64,000 nt of DNA, from the NCBI RefSeq assembly GCF_000143415.4, contig NW_003314294.1:1099013-1163012 (forward strand), written 5' to 3'. The position numbers and the translations under genes were made by a program. Of the stretch, positions 10,641-22,572 are shown in pieces. This stretch comes from Selaginella moellendorffii. Lineage: Eukaryota; Streptophyta; Lycopodiopsida; Selaginellales; Selaginellaceae. The stretch's first letter is position 1; the number at the start of each line of letters is the position of its first letter. The notes under the pieces were generated by a model. The model was not told the origin of the DNA, did no database searches, and saw nothing but the letters and a program-made list of their open reading frames with translations.

Positions 10641-12353
10641 AAATGATAGACAGTCAAGTCAAATCATTGAAGATGATCGGCCAATCCGAGGGCTTAAGTG
10701 GACTCTTTGAGACTCCTGTCAGCTATTTTTCTGATTTCAACATCCAACACCGACGTCCGCAGAATGCAAAATGAACATCTAAAGCTTGATCATGGAGACC
10801 ATATCTTTGGATATTCACATTTCACTAACACTCTTCTTCGATTACCTTCAAGATCCAATGTGAAGCCAAAACATTAACAAGAAAAATGACATGGAAAATC
10901 AAGCTCTAAGGAAAATTCTTCATCACCCGAATCAACAATGCCACTTCCACTAACACAAGTGCTAGCGCTATCAATGCCTTAACTACACACCTTTTCCATT
11001 CAACAATCTACTCCAAGTGCTAACGGATAAACCAACAAGCCATAGTAAATGAATGCTACAACCCTTTTCCAACACCTGAATGGGCAAACTCAAGGAACTA
11101 AGGAACCAACTTAAGCTTAGCATAATGGACCATTATTGAAAACTCAGTCAAAGTTATTACAATGCTACTTCGTGTAAGTAGACTAGCTTCTCCATCAACC
11201 ACTTTGGGGTTGATCATCGTTTAACCAAGCAACTTCGTAAACACATTGCTCATTATCACATGGATATGATATGGAAATCACAATGATTTGATCATCAATT
11301 GAGCAACACCACGAGTAATGTCTATGTCATTACTTCAAAGGTTTATGTGAGTATCAAGTGCAAACTCGATTCGACAAAATGCAACATAAATGCCACACTC
11401 CACCGATAGAGATTTACAACACTCAGCACCACTAACTTTTGTTCACAACATGGACAAACTCATGCCACTCTCTTTTCAACCAAACTCAACACTAATCCAA
11501 CACCGAGTTACTCAAGGAGCAACAGCAAGGTTCCTCGGAAAAGAATTGAGCATTGCAACCCCAGTCTTCCATAGCAAGCCTAGACAAAATGGTATAACAT
11601 TTCACCGCTATCCATCCCACAACTCACCATTTGTAAGACCACCATCTCCAACATGCATCAAGATAGGGACTCTTGATTGCATAATGTGAACACGAGCAAT
11701 GAGTCACACCTCATTGCAAATCATCCCTCCAGGAAGAGAAGATGATTTACGTGTTTGACCCTTCGTCCCCGATGACTCTCTTTTCGGTCTCATCTTTTGA
11801 CTTAACCTCAAGCTTGCCTTCGCACTGCCTTCAGTCCAATCCAAGAAAAGTTTATGAGAGAGCACGACAATGATTACTTGAACCAATAGACTAATCCCTA
11901 CAGTCTTAGTTGATCCACTTGTAATCATGCTTAGGAAAGATCTACTAGTGCCGTGCTAAACAGCTACGGACCAGCCTATTTGCCACTCATAGCAAACTCA
12001 GGGAAGTTTGCTTCCACCCACGGTACAAGGAACAACTTATGGAACCACCGATAGGCTAACATTAATCCTGCCAACTCAAAGTGTAACCTTGAGTTGCTAA
12101 TGTGCCTCACTCACGAGTCCAAGCTCAAACTCGTGCGAACGGAACAACTCGATCCCTCTTGTGAGCCCAAGCTCAAACTCACATCATAAAGTACAATAAG
12201 GTAACCAAGATCCATACCCAAGGAACGATTGCAAACCCTTTGCACCAAACGTGTACCCACTCGGATCATCGTTTTCATCTCTGCGTATGCAACGAGACTA
12301 GTTGCCCAATCTCATTGAATAGTACTCGCTGACACTCATTCTCTGATACCAAA
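10641..12353 (-). mobile_element. Family B element, non-coding interior next to its LTR
   Basis: CTCTGATACCA ending at 12350 is the reverse complement of TGGTATCAGAG, the initiator-methionine tRNA primer site. It lies three bases inside an LTR start (TGTAGCGC at 12354). The element therefore reads on the minus strand, with its interior to the left. The interior has no long frame and no recognisable gag or pol. Confidence 0.6.
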
Positions 12354-13545
12354 TGTAGCGCACGTGGTTTTGACCCTTTATCCTATGGTGATTTACCATA
12401 GGATAACACCACGAAGCGGAACCTAAACCCTCTTTGTGCCACGTGATAGATGCCACGTGTCAATGCCACATGTCCATGCCACGTGTCCACAGGAACCCGA
12501 GGTTCAGGGCCTTGGGCCATTGAACGAAGGAACGGTGCCAAACTCCCAAGCATGAAGTCAAAGAGTGACGGAACCGAACCACGGAGCAACTCCCGAGCAT
12601 ACAGCCCAAGGAGTGAAGGGACAGGAGCCCGGAGTGACTTGGAACAATCCTAGAGCAACCAGCATCCCAATGCCAGGACCAGCACGCAAAACGGAGCCAA
12701 ACGGAGTCTGGCGCTATTTCAGCATACCGGTGGCCTAACGCAAAGATATGGGTACTCCACCAACTAGCATGGAATGGAACTTGGGCTTAGACCCAAGCCG
12801 GACGCAGAACAAGGACAGGCACGCAAGCGGGAGCTAGACTATGCCTCAGGTTGGTCGGCCATACCCGACCTACCCACTATCCCTACTATACATTTGGAAC
12901 CCCCCCACAGCCCCCCCCCCCTTGAGGAACACACGCTTTGGGCTTTCACCCCAAACCTCCCTTAGTATCAGGAGTTAGTCTCTGGGACAAGCTCGAAACT
13001 TACTAAATATGGAATGTCCCTAGATTGCGAATTTGGACACGGGACGAACACCATTGTGTTCAGGACGATCTCTACATTCCGTAGATATGCCAAATGAGCA
13101 AATCTGGACACTTTCCATAAATAGCATTTGGGACCGAAATAAGACTAACACAAAGGGCATGATAGCGAGGGTGTTTGGCAGGCACGGTATGCTATCATGT
13201 AGCGATATTGAGGGACTAATCTCAATACGCGAGGGTTCTTGTCACTAGCAAGTGCAAGACAAAACGAGACGGGAACTCCTTACCGGGCTAAGTATGCTTA
13301 GCTAATAACACGTAGGAATTCCGTCCTTATGCTCGTCCAGTCTAAGTACACTCGAAATGCCCAGTTAACTCCACTAACACAAGAGGGACTGATAAAGGGT
13401 CCAGCAATACCAACCTCCTGCCATCGTGGCAGTAAGGTAAGAGTGTCCGTAAGGACTGGTCGATAGGTAACTTTTGATACCCGAAGTCACATGCGCGACA
13501 AAGTGCTTCCTAGCCTATGCAACTTAGGTATAATACTTTAAAATG
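12354..13545 (-). mobile_element. Family B LTR (far end not fixed)
   Basis: Begins TGTAGCGCACGTGG right after the primer site. It contains three G-boxes, then a promoter-like module at about 12880-12952 (CCCTACTATACATTTGGAAC, C-run, CGCTTTGGGCTTTCACC) that is shared with family A LTRs. The outer end is set at the boundary with the copia-like DNA near 13545 and was not confirmed by a second LTR. Confidence 0.5.
12440..12485. promoter_or_regulatory. Three CACGTG G-boxes in the family B LTR
   Basis: CACGTG at 12440-12445, 12454-12459 and 12480-12485, the last two within TGCCACGTGTC words, plus a CACATG variant between them. G-boxes bind plant bZIP and bHLH factors. Their density suggests an enhancer block. 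Confidence 0.6.
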
Positions 13546-13559
13546 TTGTTTGTTGGTTT

Positions 13560-15900
13560 CCATGAATAAGAAGATCTCATAGGAAGAGGTATGGCTATAG
13601 TATCCTATGCTAAATCTTCTATCATTGTCTTTGCAATACTAACATCCCCCCTATTAGAATTATTGAGAAGATCACCTTGTATGGAGTTCTCAAAATGATG
13701 TTTCTTTCGAATAGGATCTTTTGGAAATTCTAGTGGTGGTAATGAAACTTTTAAGGGTGATTTAACAGGTAGTGGAGGTAATAATTCTATAGGTAACTGT
13801 TTGAATATATTTGTTGTAGTCTCCTCTTGATTATCTTTAAATACATTTTTGAGAACCAGATTTAAACAATATTTGCCACTTTTCCCTAGCTAACTAATGA
13901 AATAGAGTATGCTGAACTATTTCTTAAAAGAAAATAGTTTGTTAAATAGGCACTCTCTTCTAGCTGAAGATCCATATATGATATAACCAAGTATTATGCA
14001 ACTTATTGCATCTTTCTTCATTTAATATATATGAAAATCTTATATAGCCAAACATGCGTAAGTATGTAAGAGAAGGTTTACTACCTATCCAATTTTATAT
14101 AGTTTTATCTCCAGTACAACTTTTGCATTTTATATGTGTATTATGGTATTCATAGCTTTGACCTAGAAAAACATTAAACATTTATAGCTTTGAGCATTTC
14201 TCTTGCTATGTTGAGAATGGTAAGTATTCATCTCTCCATAACCCCATTTTGGCCATGATTATATAGTATAGAGATTTGAAGTGATATACTTTATAATGTA
14301 AGGATTGTGTGGAACTCTGCAAAGAGAAGATCCTATTCTCCATCAACTCTGATTTACTGATACGTGTTCTAAGTGAAGTTTCTAACTCATAGATTTTGAG
14401 GAGCATCAAATTTTTACCTCAAAAAGTGAACAATTGTGAAATGATTGAGATCATCCACAATTAGTAGAAAATATAGAGTATGGGTTAAAGATTTTATCAA
14501 TGATAGTCCCCAAATATCAATATGAACTAGATCTAAAACAGTTTTACCTTGATTGGAAGTTTTTTTTTGTAGTGGCTTCTTCGTCCATTTTACTCGTAAA
14601 TAGCTTTTATACATTTTAAAGTTTGCATTCCATAAATTTACTACCCCTTCAAACTAGTTGAGGAGTTTCTCTCACCCATCTAAAGCTTGCATGTCTCAAT
14701 TGAAGATGCCACAACTATAATATTGAACCATTAGTAATAGAAACAGAATTTATACTTGGAGTATAAAAAAAAGAAAGAAATAAAGTTCATTTTTAACCAT
14801 GGTCTGAGCAATTTATGTATGATGAAAGGTGAAATCTATTACTGTGCAATAAAAAAATGTGTAGATTCCTTATTTTCTAAGCTTAGAAATCAATAGAAGA
14901 TGCTTGGTTAACTTCAAAATATATAAAAATTTAGAAACTTTAAATTGAAAACAAGGAAAAATATCTATCCCAAAAGCTATTATTTGCAAAACTTCCCTAG
15001 TCATTGTACTTAAAAATATAGTGAATATTCTAAAACTTATCTTTTGAAATAACACTTTATTCAATGTCATATGATGTGTCACACCACTATCTATCAAATT
15101 GTATTCTAACATTTGCCTAACTCATCATTTTTCTTAATTGTTGTCATATTTGCTATCAACCCCTTGCATTTGCAATCATTTTGGCTCAAACAATTAACAA
15201 CAAAATATCCAAATCTACAACATTCATTATAATGAACATTCTAATACTTCAAATATACCTATACACCAAATTTTATTTGCTTCTTATACTTTGCCGTTTA
15301 ATTGTTGTTCTACTAATCACTTGAGCAACCATTGCAATATGATCTTCCTTCTACTTGAAATCACTAATACCATCCTTCTCTTGAAAAATGTCATTCAAGC
15401 TTGTGTAATGATGAATATTAGCAATCACTTGATTTAGTCCTAGTCTAAGACTATTCATTTAAAGCTTGATATTCCTTTTAGTACTTTTTATTCAAGCCAA
15501 AAATCATAAAAGCCCTAGTCCCATTTGAGAATATTCACTGCATGTTCAGTAGTTTATTGCCAAACATCATCATTCACTCTATGTAGTCTTGTGCTTTTTT
15601 TTGTAAACCTTATTTACAATTCACCATCTACCTAAAAATACTCATCATAATAGCCCATAATTGTTTGCAATAGAATTGTTGTGGTGCTTGCCAATGGTTT
15701 ATGAATTCTTAATCTAAACACATTCTATCAATATGACATTGCCATATTCAACTTTGAAAACTTTGCCTTCACAATTAAGAACCATTTATCATAAGAAAAG
15801 AGAAACTCCCTTTCCTCATCTCTATCTAAAGGTATTGCCCACTACTTAAAAATGATAAAGAAATGATACCTGCTTAACAAACGTCTCATGCTATAAATCA
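13560..15900 (-). pseudogene. Ty1/copia gag-pol remnant
   Basis: Broken minus-strand frames follow copia order. 15112-14870 holds the protease (LIDSGVTHHMT near its start, LKLTKHLLLISKLRK at its end). 14614-14414 holds the start of the integrase core (DLVHIDIWG and LIVDDLNHF, matching the usual HxDxxG and FxDDxxR segments). 14409-14206 continues it (RISKSELMENR). Gag-like DNA lies further right, and a proline-rich linker lies at about 13880-13600. Reverse transcriptase and RNase H are absent at the left edge, where family B begins. AT-rich and full of stops, so an old insertion. Confidence 0.65.
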
Positions 15901-16650
15901 CTAGAAAAAAAAAATCTAGAATGAATAAAATATTCTCTAATACTATAATGGAAAGAATGAACAAGAAAATTCTATTATGTGGAACAAGACTTATATGTGT
16001 GTTCCTATCCTAAACCCCTTAAAGTTTAGACGTTTATTTTTATTTACTATTGAATATTTTATATTTAATTTCTATTTTCTTTATATTTTGAATTTGTGGA
16101 TATAGGAAAAAAGTATATTAATTAGGCAATTATAAACTACCACAAGAATTTGAAGCTTCCATAAAACCACTAACAAAGTTGTTGATAATTATGATTGAAA
16201 TAAAACCCTTATAAAACTATAACTTTGAACCAAAACAAGGGATTTTGATAACTATTGTATTCCATGAAATGCCATTGCAGCAAATGATATATCTTGCCTT
16301 CAAGTTTGCTTACCAATAATCTTCCAAAAAAACCATTAACTTAAACTTATGACCATAAGTAGAACTTACATTTGCATCTTTCTTTTGATTAACATCCAAG
16401 ACCTATGTTAACTTAGACTTATGACTGTTGTCCTCATCCAACACTACACATGGGAGTTTAAACTTACCTCATTCATCCTCCACATTTTCTTTATCCCCTC
16501 CTAAAACGAAAAAATATAATTCTGAAGTATAAGTTTTGTTCAAATTTGCTACACTTATCCTCACTCTACCATATATATTCAGCTTCACTCAATTATTGCA
16601 TCCGTTCAACCTCACTTTGTTGGGGTTGGATGTTCCATTCAAATTTGTTA
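15901..16650. other. AT-rich non-coding DNA
   Basis: No supported gene. The 77-codon frame at 16536-16769 runs into the LTR start and resembles nothing I know. Confidence 0.5.
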
Positions 16651-16655
16651 TGTTC

Positions 16656-17744
16656 TATAAGGGACTAAATTTTCCATTCTACTTTAGTCACTTAACCACA
16701 CCTTCGACTACTTGGAGGAGTCTCAATCACAACCTCCATAAGTCCATTTCAGGACTTGGGACTTACTAGCCCTGAGAATGGCATCCATGCCACTCAACAT
16801 TTGCACTGGGTCCAAGTGCTCCACGTGTCCGATCCCATGACCGACACTCAAAAGTACCACCGACATGGCAGCCTGTTACGCTAAGGCCATGCCCAATCAC
16901 CTTTGCCACACTGGTAGTCCAATACCACTTGTATCACAGTCTTAGCTCTCCAAGACTAGGCAAACCATCCATGAGTGGTCATCTCAGATCCACTCCTTAA
17001 CATCCTTAGGATGCCCACTGACAAGGGGAATAGCCTTCCCCAATATCCCTCTGTCAGTCCCCACTAAGTCCCTTTCTGCCCCTAGCCGTGTTTGCCAACA
17101 CTGCCACTGGATCGAGACCCATAGGCCCGACCACTAAGTCCCACGGTCCTCTGGGACTTCCTCACCACACGACTGTGTCCTTGGTCACTACCCCAGAGGA
17201 CTGATCCTCTTCCTTTCCACAGTCTGGGCCTTTGGGACAACATTTCGGAACACCGTGGCCTTACGCGAGCCACCTGGGTACTCTTCCCACCTTCCGCCCT
17301 TGGGTGCTCTAGCCATGGGCTTAGAGCGAGGTCCCGTTGAGCCACGCCTGGTATCCAAGTAGGTAGTGCCACCCACACTTGGACTGGGAGCATCGGCTAG
17401 TCGATCTCCCGGGGGAACTAGAGCCGACTCTTGAACACTTCACCAAGCTACCCCGCTTGTTGGTCCGTGTTCACTCTAGTCTTGGACTTCCCAGTGGTTA
17501 ACTCATCACCCAACACTGGGTCTGGCCTTTCTGGGCCAAACTGGCCTTTCCTGGCCAAACTAGTTCCACTGGGCTCCAACCCCCACACTCTCCCTACTAT
17601 ACTTTTGGAACCCCCCGCAGCCCCCCCCCCCCCTCCCCCCCCCTTGGGGGACGATCGCTTTGGGCTTTCACCCAACTGCCTATATTAGTATTCGGACTTG
17701 GACTTGGACTCGGACTCGGACTCGGTCTCGGTCCCGGATTCGGA

Positions 17745-17781
<37 letters not shown>

Positions 17782-18156
17782 CCGGTCTCGGTTCCATCTC
17801 GGACTCCATATCGGACTCCATCTCGGACTCCATCTCGGACTCCATATCGGACTCCATCTCAGACTCCATCTCGGACTCCACTTCGGGTCCATCTCGGACT
17901 CCATATCGGACTCCATCTCGGACTCTTCCACGTGTCATGTGTTGGTCCTTTTGGGGTCCCTTTTTGGAGCCTTGCTTATTGCTCGCTTCATGCTCGCTCC
18001 TTGAGCACTTTGTTGGGAGTTCCACTCCCGCTCTCGACCTTCCAAGTTAGAGCTTTTAGTCCAAACGTGTTACACTCATTTGGCTTTTGCTTCGGCCACT
18101 ACCATGTGGCACCCTTTCCAGCTCCACTTTGGGGCCTAGGGATTTTGTGTCTCACA
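16656..18156 (-). repeat. Outer family A element, left (3') LTR
   Basis: 1,501 bp. Its minisatellite (about 17697-17930) is the shortest of the full LTRs. It shares with the right LTR of the same element variants not found in the inner copies, for example GCTCCAACCCCCACACTCTC near 17573, which confirms the pairing. The terminal TG has decayed to TA at 16656. Confidence 0.85.
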
Positions 18157-20929
18157 ACTCCACCACCCATAGACGAAGTTTGATGTCCTCATCGAACAAT
18201 AAACTATTTTATAAAGTAACACCCGCATGTGTTACCATTTCCATCCTTGGCACCTAGCCAATATTTGTCAATAGTTTGACATTGAAGGCTCACCATGCCT
18301 TCTCCATATTTGTCAATGGTTTGACACCAAAGGCTCACTATGCCTTGCCTATCCTCTAAGGAGCATAGTCTTTCCAACATAGAGACTTATTCGACCACCT
18401 GGGGTGGTTTGCTCCCTTTTATTGGTTCAGTTCTCACTAAACCTGTTAGAGACATCTTCTCTAACTCAATTCCCACTACTCATTCTCGAGTGGTCTCAGT
18501 TCCCATCGATATAACCTTTGCACTTTGGAACTTTGAATTTTGACTTCTTGGAGTCAATTTCCTAGGTGTCTCCGACACCTTGCCTTGCACCTTTTGTGCA
18601 ACTCTACTTCCCATCCTAGGAAGTTCTCTACTCGAGGGCACCATCATCCTCTCTTCTATTTCGTGCCACCCTGGGGCATTAAGTTCCAGTTATCATACTT
18701 TGTGCTAGGGCTGTTCATGGCCCTATCATTTGGCTACCTTACCGCTCCCTCCTTTGGAGCTTCTCCTTTCGCCAAATCGGAGCAATTTGGAATCCATCCT
18801 TGGAAACACACTTCCTTTCCTGCAATTTATTAGCGTCCAACACATTAGTGTTCCTCGCCTAACTTTGCCACTTGGATTCCTTCCAAGGGATTCCACGGCC
18901 CTATCTTGGCCACTCATCTTTTGCTCCTATCCGTTGATTATTGCACCAAGCAACACCGAATCTCTACCTCCCTCCTTGAGGTATTTTTTTGATTCCATAG
19001 CAAAGGCTCTGCTTTGCCAAGACTAGGGTGTTCACCCCTAGTAAGTCTCTTTAGCATCTTCTGCTGTGGGCTCTATCCATGTCCCAACTTTGTGACCCTC
19101 CCATGGGTCTCTTTAGAGACTACTTTCCTTAGACACACTATGCCATCGCAATGACATAGTTTATTTCCCTAAGGTGCTTTTCTCACTTGGTCACCTTGAC
19201 CAAACCACACCATCATCAATAGTTCAAATCAACACTTTGAACTAAGAACCTTATTCCTTAGCCCAAACAAGAACCTTGTCCTTATTTAGCCACAAGATCA
19301 CCTAGTGATCTCACCTCGGCACATTAACAGGTTTGCCAATAGGTACTAGGTCTTCCAAACCTTTAACTTGTTAACTATGACCCCGGGGGCATCCCCCACA
19401 CTTGGCGGTGTGCCCAAGCCAGCCCTTCTGGCCAAGGGTCCATAGCAACTGAGACTAGGTGTCCCCATCTCATTCACCACGTCATTGGTGCCACTTGCAC
19501 CAAAGTGTTCAAGTTAGATATGTTGAGCTACACTAAGCAATCTAACCGTGCATCACGACTCCGAGGCATCCCTCGCTTAGCGGTGTGCCCAAGCCAGTCT
19601 CCACACTGAGAGTCCATGACCACCGAAAAATGAGTGTCCTCATATTCCAAACCATCACCACGCCTTAGTGAGTTGGGACTCGAACCCAAGCACTAGAGGG
19701 TCGGGACTCGAACCCAACCTCCGTATATGCATCTACGGATGGCATCACCCAGGATGCCTGGCGTGACTCTCCACGCCGATGCACCAACTTATACTCAAAG
19801 CGCGCTATAGATCACAGCTTAAGAACCTAATTCCTCCACACTGCCAAGTCCTCTCACTTGACAAGTCTGTGATCATGCATGGATTCCTCCATGCTTGGCC
19901 TCATGACCCACCCTTTTTGAAGTTATCACCTTCAACTAGGGTATTTGTTCCCTTGACTTGCCAATCTCCCTTTGGCAAGTCCTCCGACCACTGTAACATG
20001 GTTCCTACACAAGCGTGAAAGCCCTTGGTCATTGACTTTCGTTCAAAGCCCTCTCTTTGAACACTTGGGAACTACTTCCTTAACTTTGATAGCCTTGCCT
20101 CATGGCAAGCTTCAAGACCACGCTTCTACTGCGCCACTCTGATTTCGCGCGTTCCTTGAACCATTTACGCTTGGCCTTTCTAGGTACTAAGCTACCTAGA
20201 ATCATCTTTGGGAACCTTGAAGGAACTCTGTCCCTTAGCTTGCTAAGGCCTCCCTTTTTGCAAGCTTTCCAATTACCATATAGTCTAACATGGACAATTC
20301 CATATTTTAGACTCTCCATGGCATCACGGTTGCTAGCGGCAACACCCTCGAGCCCCCACTTGATTCTCCACTCTCAGCTGGCATAACCAACCTTGGTTAT
20401 GCCCTTCGATTCCTATGGTTCGGTTCTATCCCCTTACTTTTTGCTTTTGGCTTCACACCTTTCCTTCGGTCATTCTCCTCCAGACCAGGAGAATAACTTT
20501 GCAGTTTCTTTCATGCCTTAGCAAGTATTCTTAGGGATGAACCTACCCGATAGCCTAGGGAGTGGTTCCTCAATCCAGGTATGCTCACCCTATAATCCCA
20601 CACAACGAGATTACGTTGTTGCTTACGGGCCTTTACATGCCCATCACTAGCCTTGCCAAAATTCCCTTTTTGGCTTTGTCCAATTCGAGTAGACAGTCTT
20701 CTCCTGTCTCCGCCACCTTTGGACATTTGGATAGCACCTTCTATCCATCATTCGCTAGGGACTTAGTCCCTTGGGCCTTATTTATTACCCTCACGACATC
20801 AAACACCACCTCCTAGTGTTCTAGAGTGTTCGGGTGTCCCAATGATGGCTTCCTTGACAATGAATATTTCCTTTTATGACATTGACTTATTATATCGCAA
20901 CATAAGCAACTTATCCCCCGTAAGGGTAC
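18157..20929 (-). other. Outer element interior, left part
   Basis: Non-coding. Reverse-complement homologue of 23890-26660 and 57570-60345. It includes two tRNA T-arm-like motifs (19676-19686 and 19704-19714). Confidence 0.8.
19676..19714 (-). promoter_or_regulatory. Two tandem tRNA B-box/T-arm motifs (outer element)
   Basis: GGACTCGAACC at 19676-19686 and 19704-19714 is the reverse complement of GGTTCGAGTCC, a perfect match to the Pol III B-box consensus GGTTCGANNCC. Each can pair its flanks as a T-stem (GGG..CCC). Confidence 0.65.
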
Positions 20930-22557
20930 TGTGAGACACAAAATCCCTAGGCCCCAAAGTGGAGCCGGAAGGGCGCCACATGGTAGTGGCCGAAGCGAGA
21001 GCCAAACGAGCGTAACACATTTGGACCAAAAGCTCCGACTTGAAAAGTCAAGAGCGGGAGTGGAACTCCCAACGAAGTGCTCGAGGAACGAGCACGAAGC
21101 GAGCAAAAGGCGAGGCTCCAAAAAGGGACCCAAAAGGACAAACACATGACACGTGGGAGTGTCTGAGATAGACTCGAGTTGGAGTCCGAAGTGGAGTCCG
21201 AGATGGACCCGAGTTGGAGTCCGAAGTGGAGTCCGAGGTGGACCCGAGATGGACCCGAGTTGGAGTCCGAAGTGGAGTCCGAGATGGACCCGAGATGGAG
21301 TCCGAGATGGAGTCCGAGATGGAGTCCGAGATGGACCCGAGATGGACCCGAGATGGAGTCCGAGATGGAGTCCGAGATGGAGTCCGAGATGGAGTCCGAA
21401 GTCGAGACCGAGACCGGGACCGAGACCGAGACCGAGACCGAGATCGGGACCGAGACCGAGACCGAGGCTGAGGCCGAGGCCGAGACCGAGCCCGAGCCCG
21501 AGTCCGAGTCCGAATCCGAGTCCGAGTCCGAGTCCGAGTCCGAGTCCGAGTCCAGAGCCTGAAAGGGTGAAAGCCCAAAGCGTTCGTCTCCCAGACCCTG
21601 GGGGGTTTGGTGAGCTCCAAAAGTATAGTAGGGGGAGGACTGCAGTGGAGCCAGTTTGGCCAGGAAAGGCCAGTTTGGCCCAGGAAGGCCGGACCCAGTG
21701 TTGGGTGATGAGCTGCCCACTGGGAAGTCCAAGACTAGAGTGAACACAGACCGACAAGCGGGGTAGCTTGGTGAAGTGTTCAAGAGCCGGCTCTAGTTCC
21801 CCTGGGAGATCGACTGGCCGATGCTCCCAGTCCAAGTGTGGGTGGCACTACCTACTTGGATACCTGGTGTGGCTCAACGGAACCCGCTCTAAGCCCATGG
21901 CTAGAGCACCCAAGGGCAGAAGGCGAGGAGAGTACCCAGGTGGCTCGCGTAAGGCCACGGTGTTCCAAGATGTTGTCCCAAAGGCCCAGACTGTGGAAAG
22001 GAAGAGGAGCAGTCCTCTGGGGTAGTGACCAAGGACACAGTCGTGTGGTGAGGAAGTCCCAGAGGACCGTGGGACTTAGTGGTCGGGCCTGTGGGTCTCG
22101 ATCAAGTGGCAGTGTTGGCAAACACGGCCAGGGGCAGAAAGGGACTTAGTGGGGACTGACAGAGGGATATTGGGGAAGGCTATTCCCCTTGTCGGTGGGC
22201 ATCCTAAGGATGCTAAGGAGTGGATCTGAGATGACCACTCACGGATAGTTTGCCTAGTCTTGGAGAGCCAAGACGGTGATGCAAGTGGTATTGGACTACC
22301 AGTGTGGCAAAGGTGATTGGGCATGGCCTTAGCGTAACGGGCTGTTATGTCGGTGGTACCTTTGAGTGTCGGTCATGGGATCGGACACGTGGAGCACTTG
22401 GACCAAGTGCAAATGTTGAGTGGCATGGATGCCATTCTCGGGGCTAGCAAGTCCCAAGTCTTGGATTGGACTTATGGAGGTTGTGAATGAGACTCCTCCA
22501 AGTGGTCAGAGGTGTGGTTAAGTGACTAAAGTAGAATGGAAAATTTAGTCGCTTACA
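20930..22557 (+). repeat. Inner element 5' LTR
   Basis: Starts TGTGAGACAC, ends GTCGCTTACA. Minisatellite at about 21170-21550. Outside the array it matches the 3' LTR almost base for base. Confidence 0.9.
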
Positions 22558-22560
22558 ACT

Positions 22561-22572
22561 TGGTATCGGAGC
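22561..22572 (+). other. Primer binding site, inner element
   Basis: TGGTATCGGAGC, three bases after the LTR end, complementary to the 3' end of initiator tRNA-Met with one change. Confidence 0.85.
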
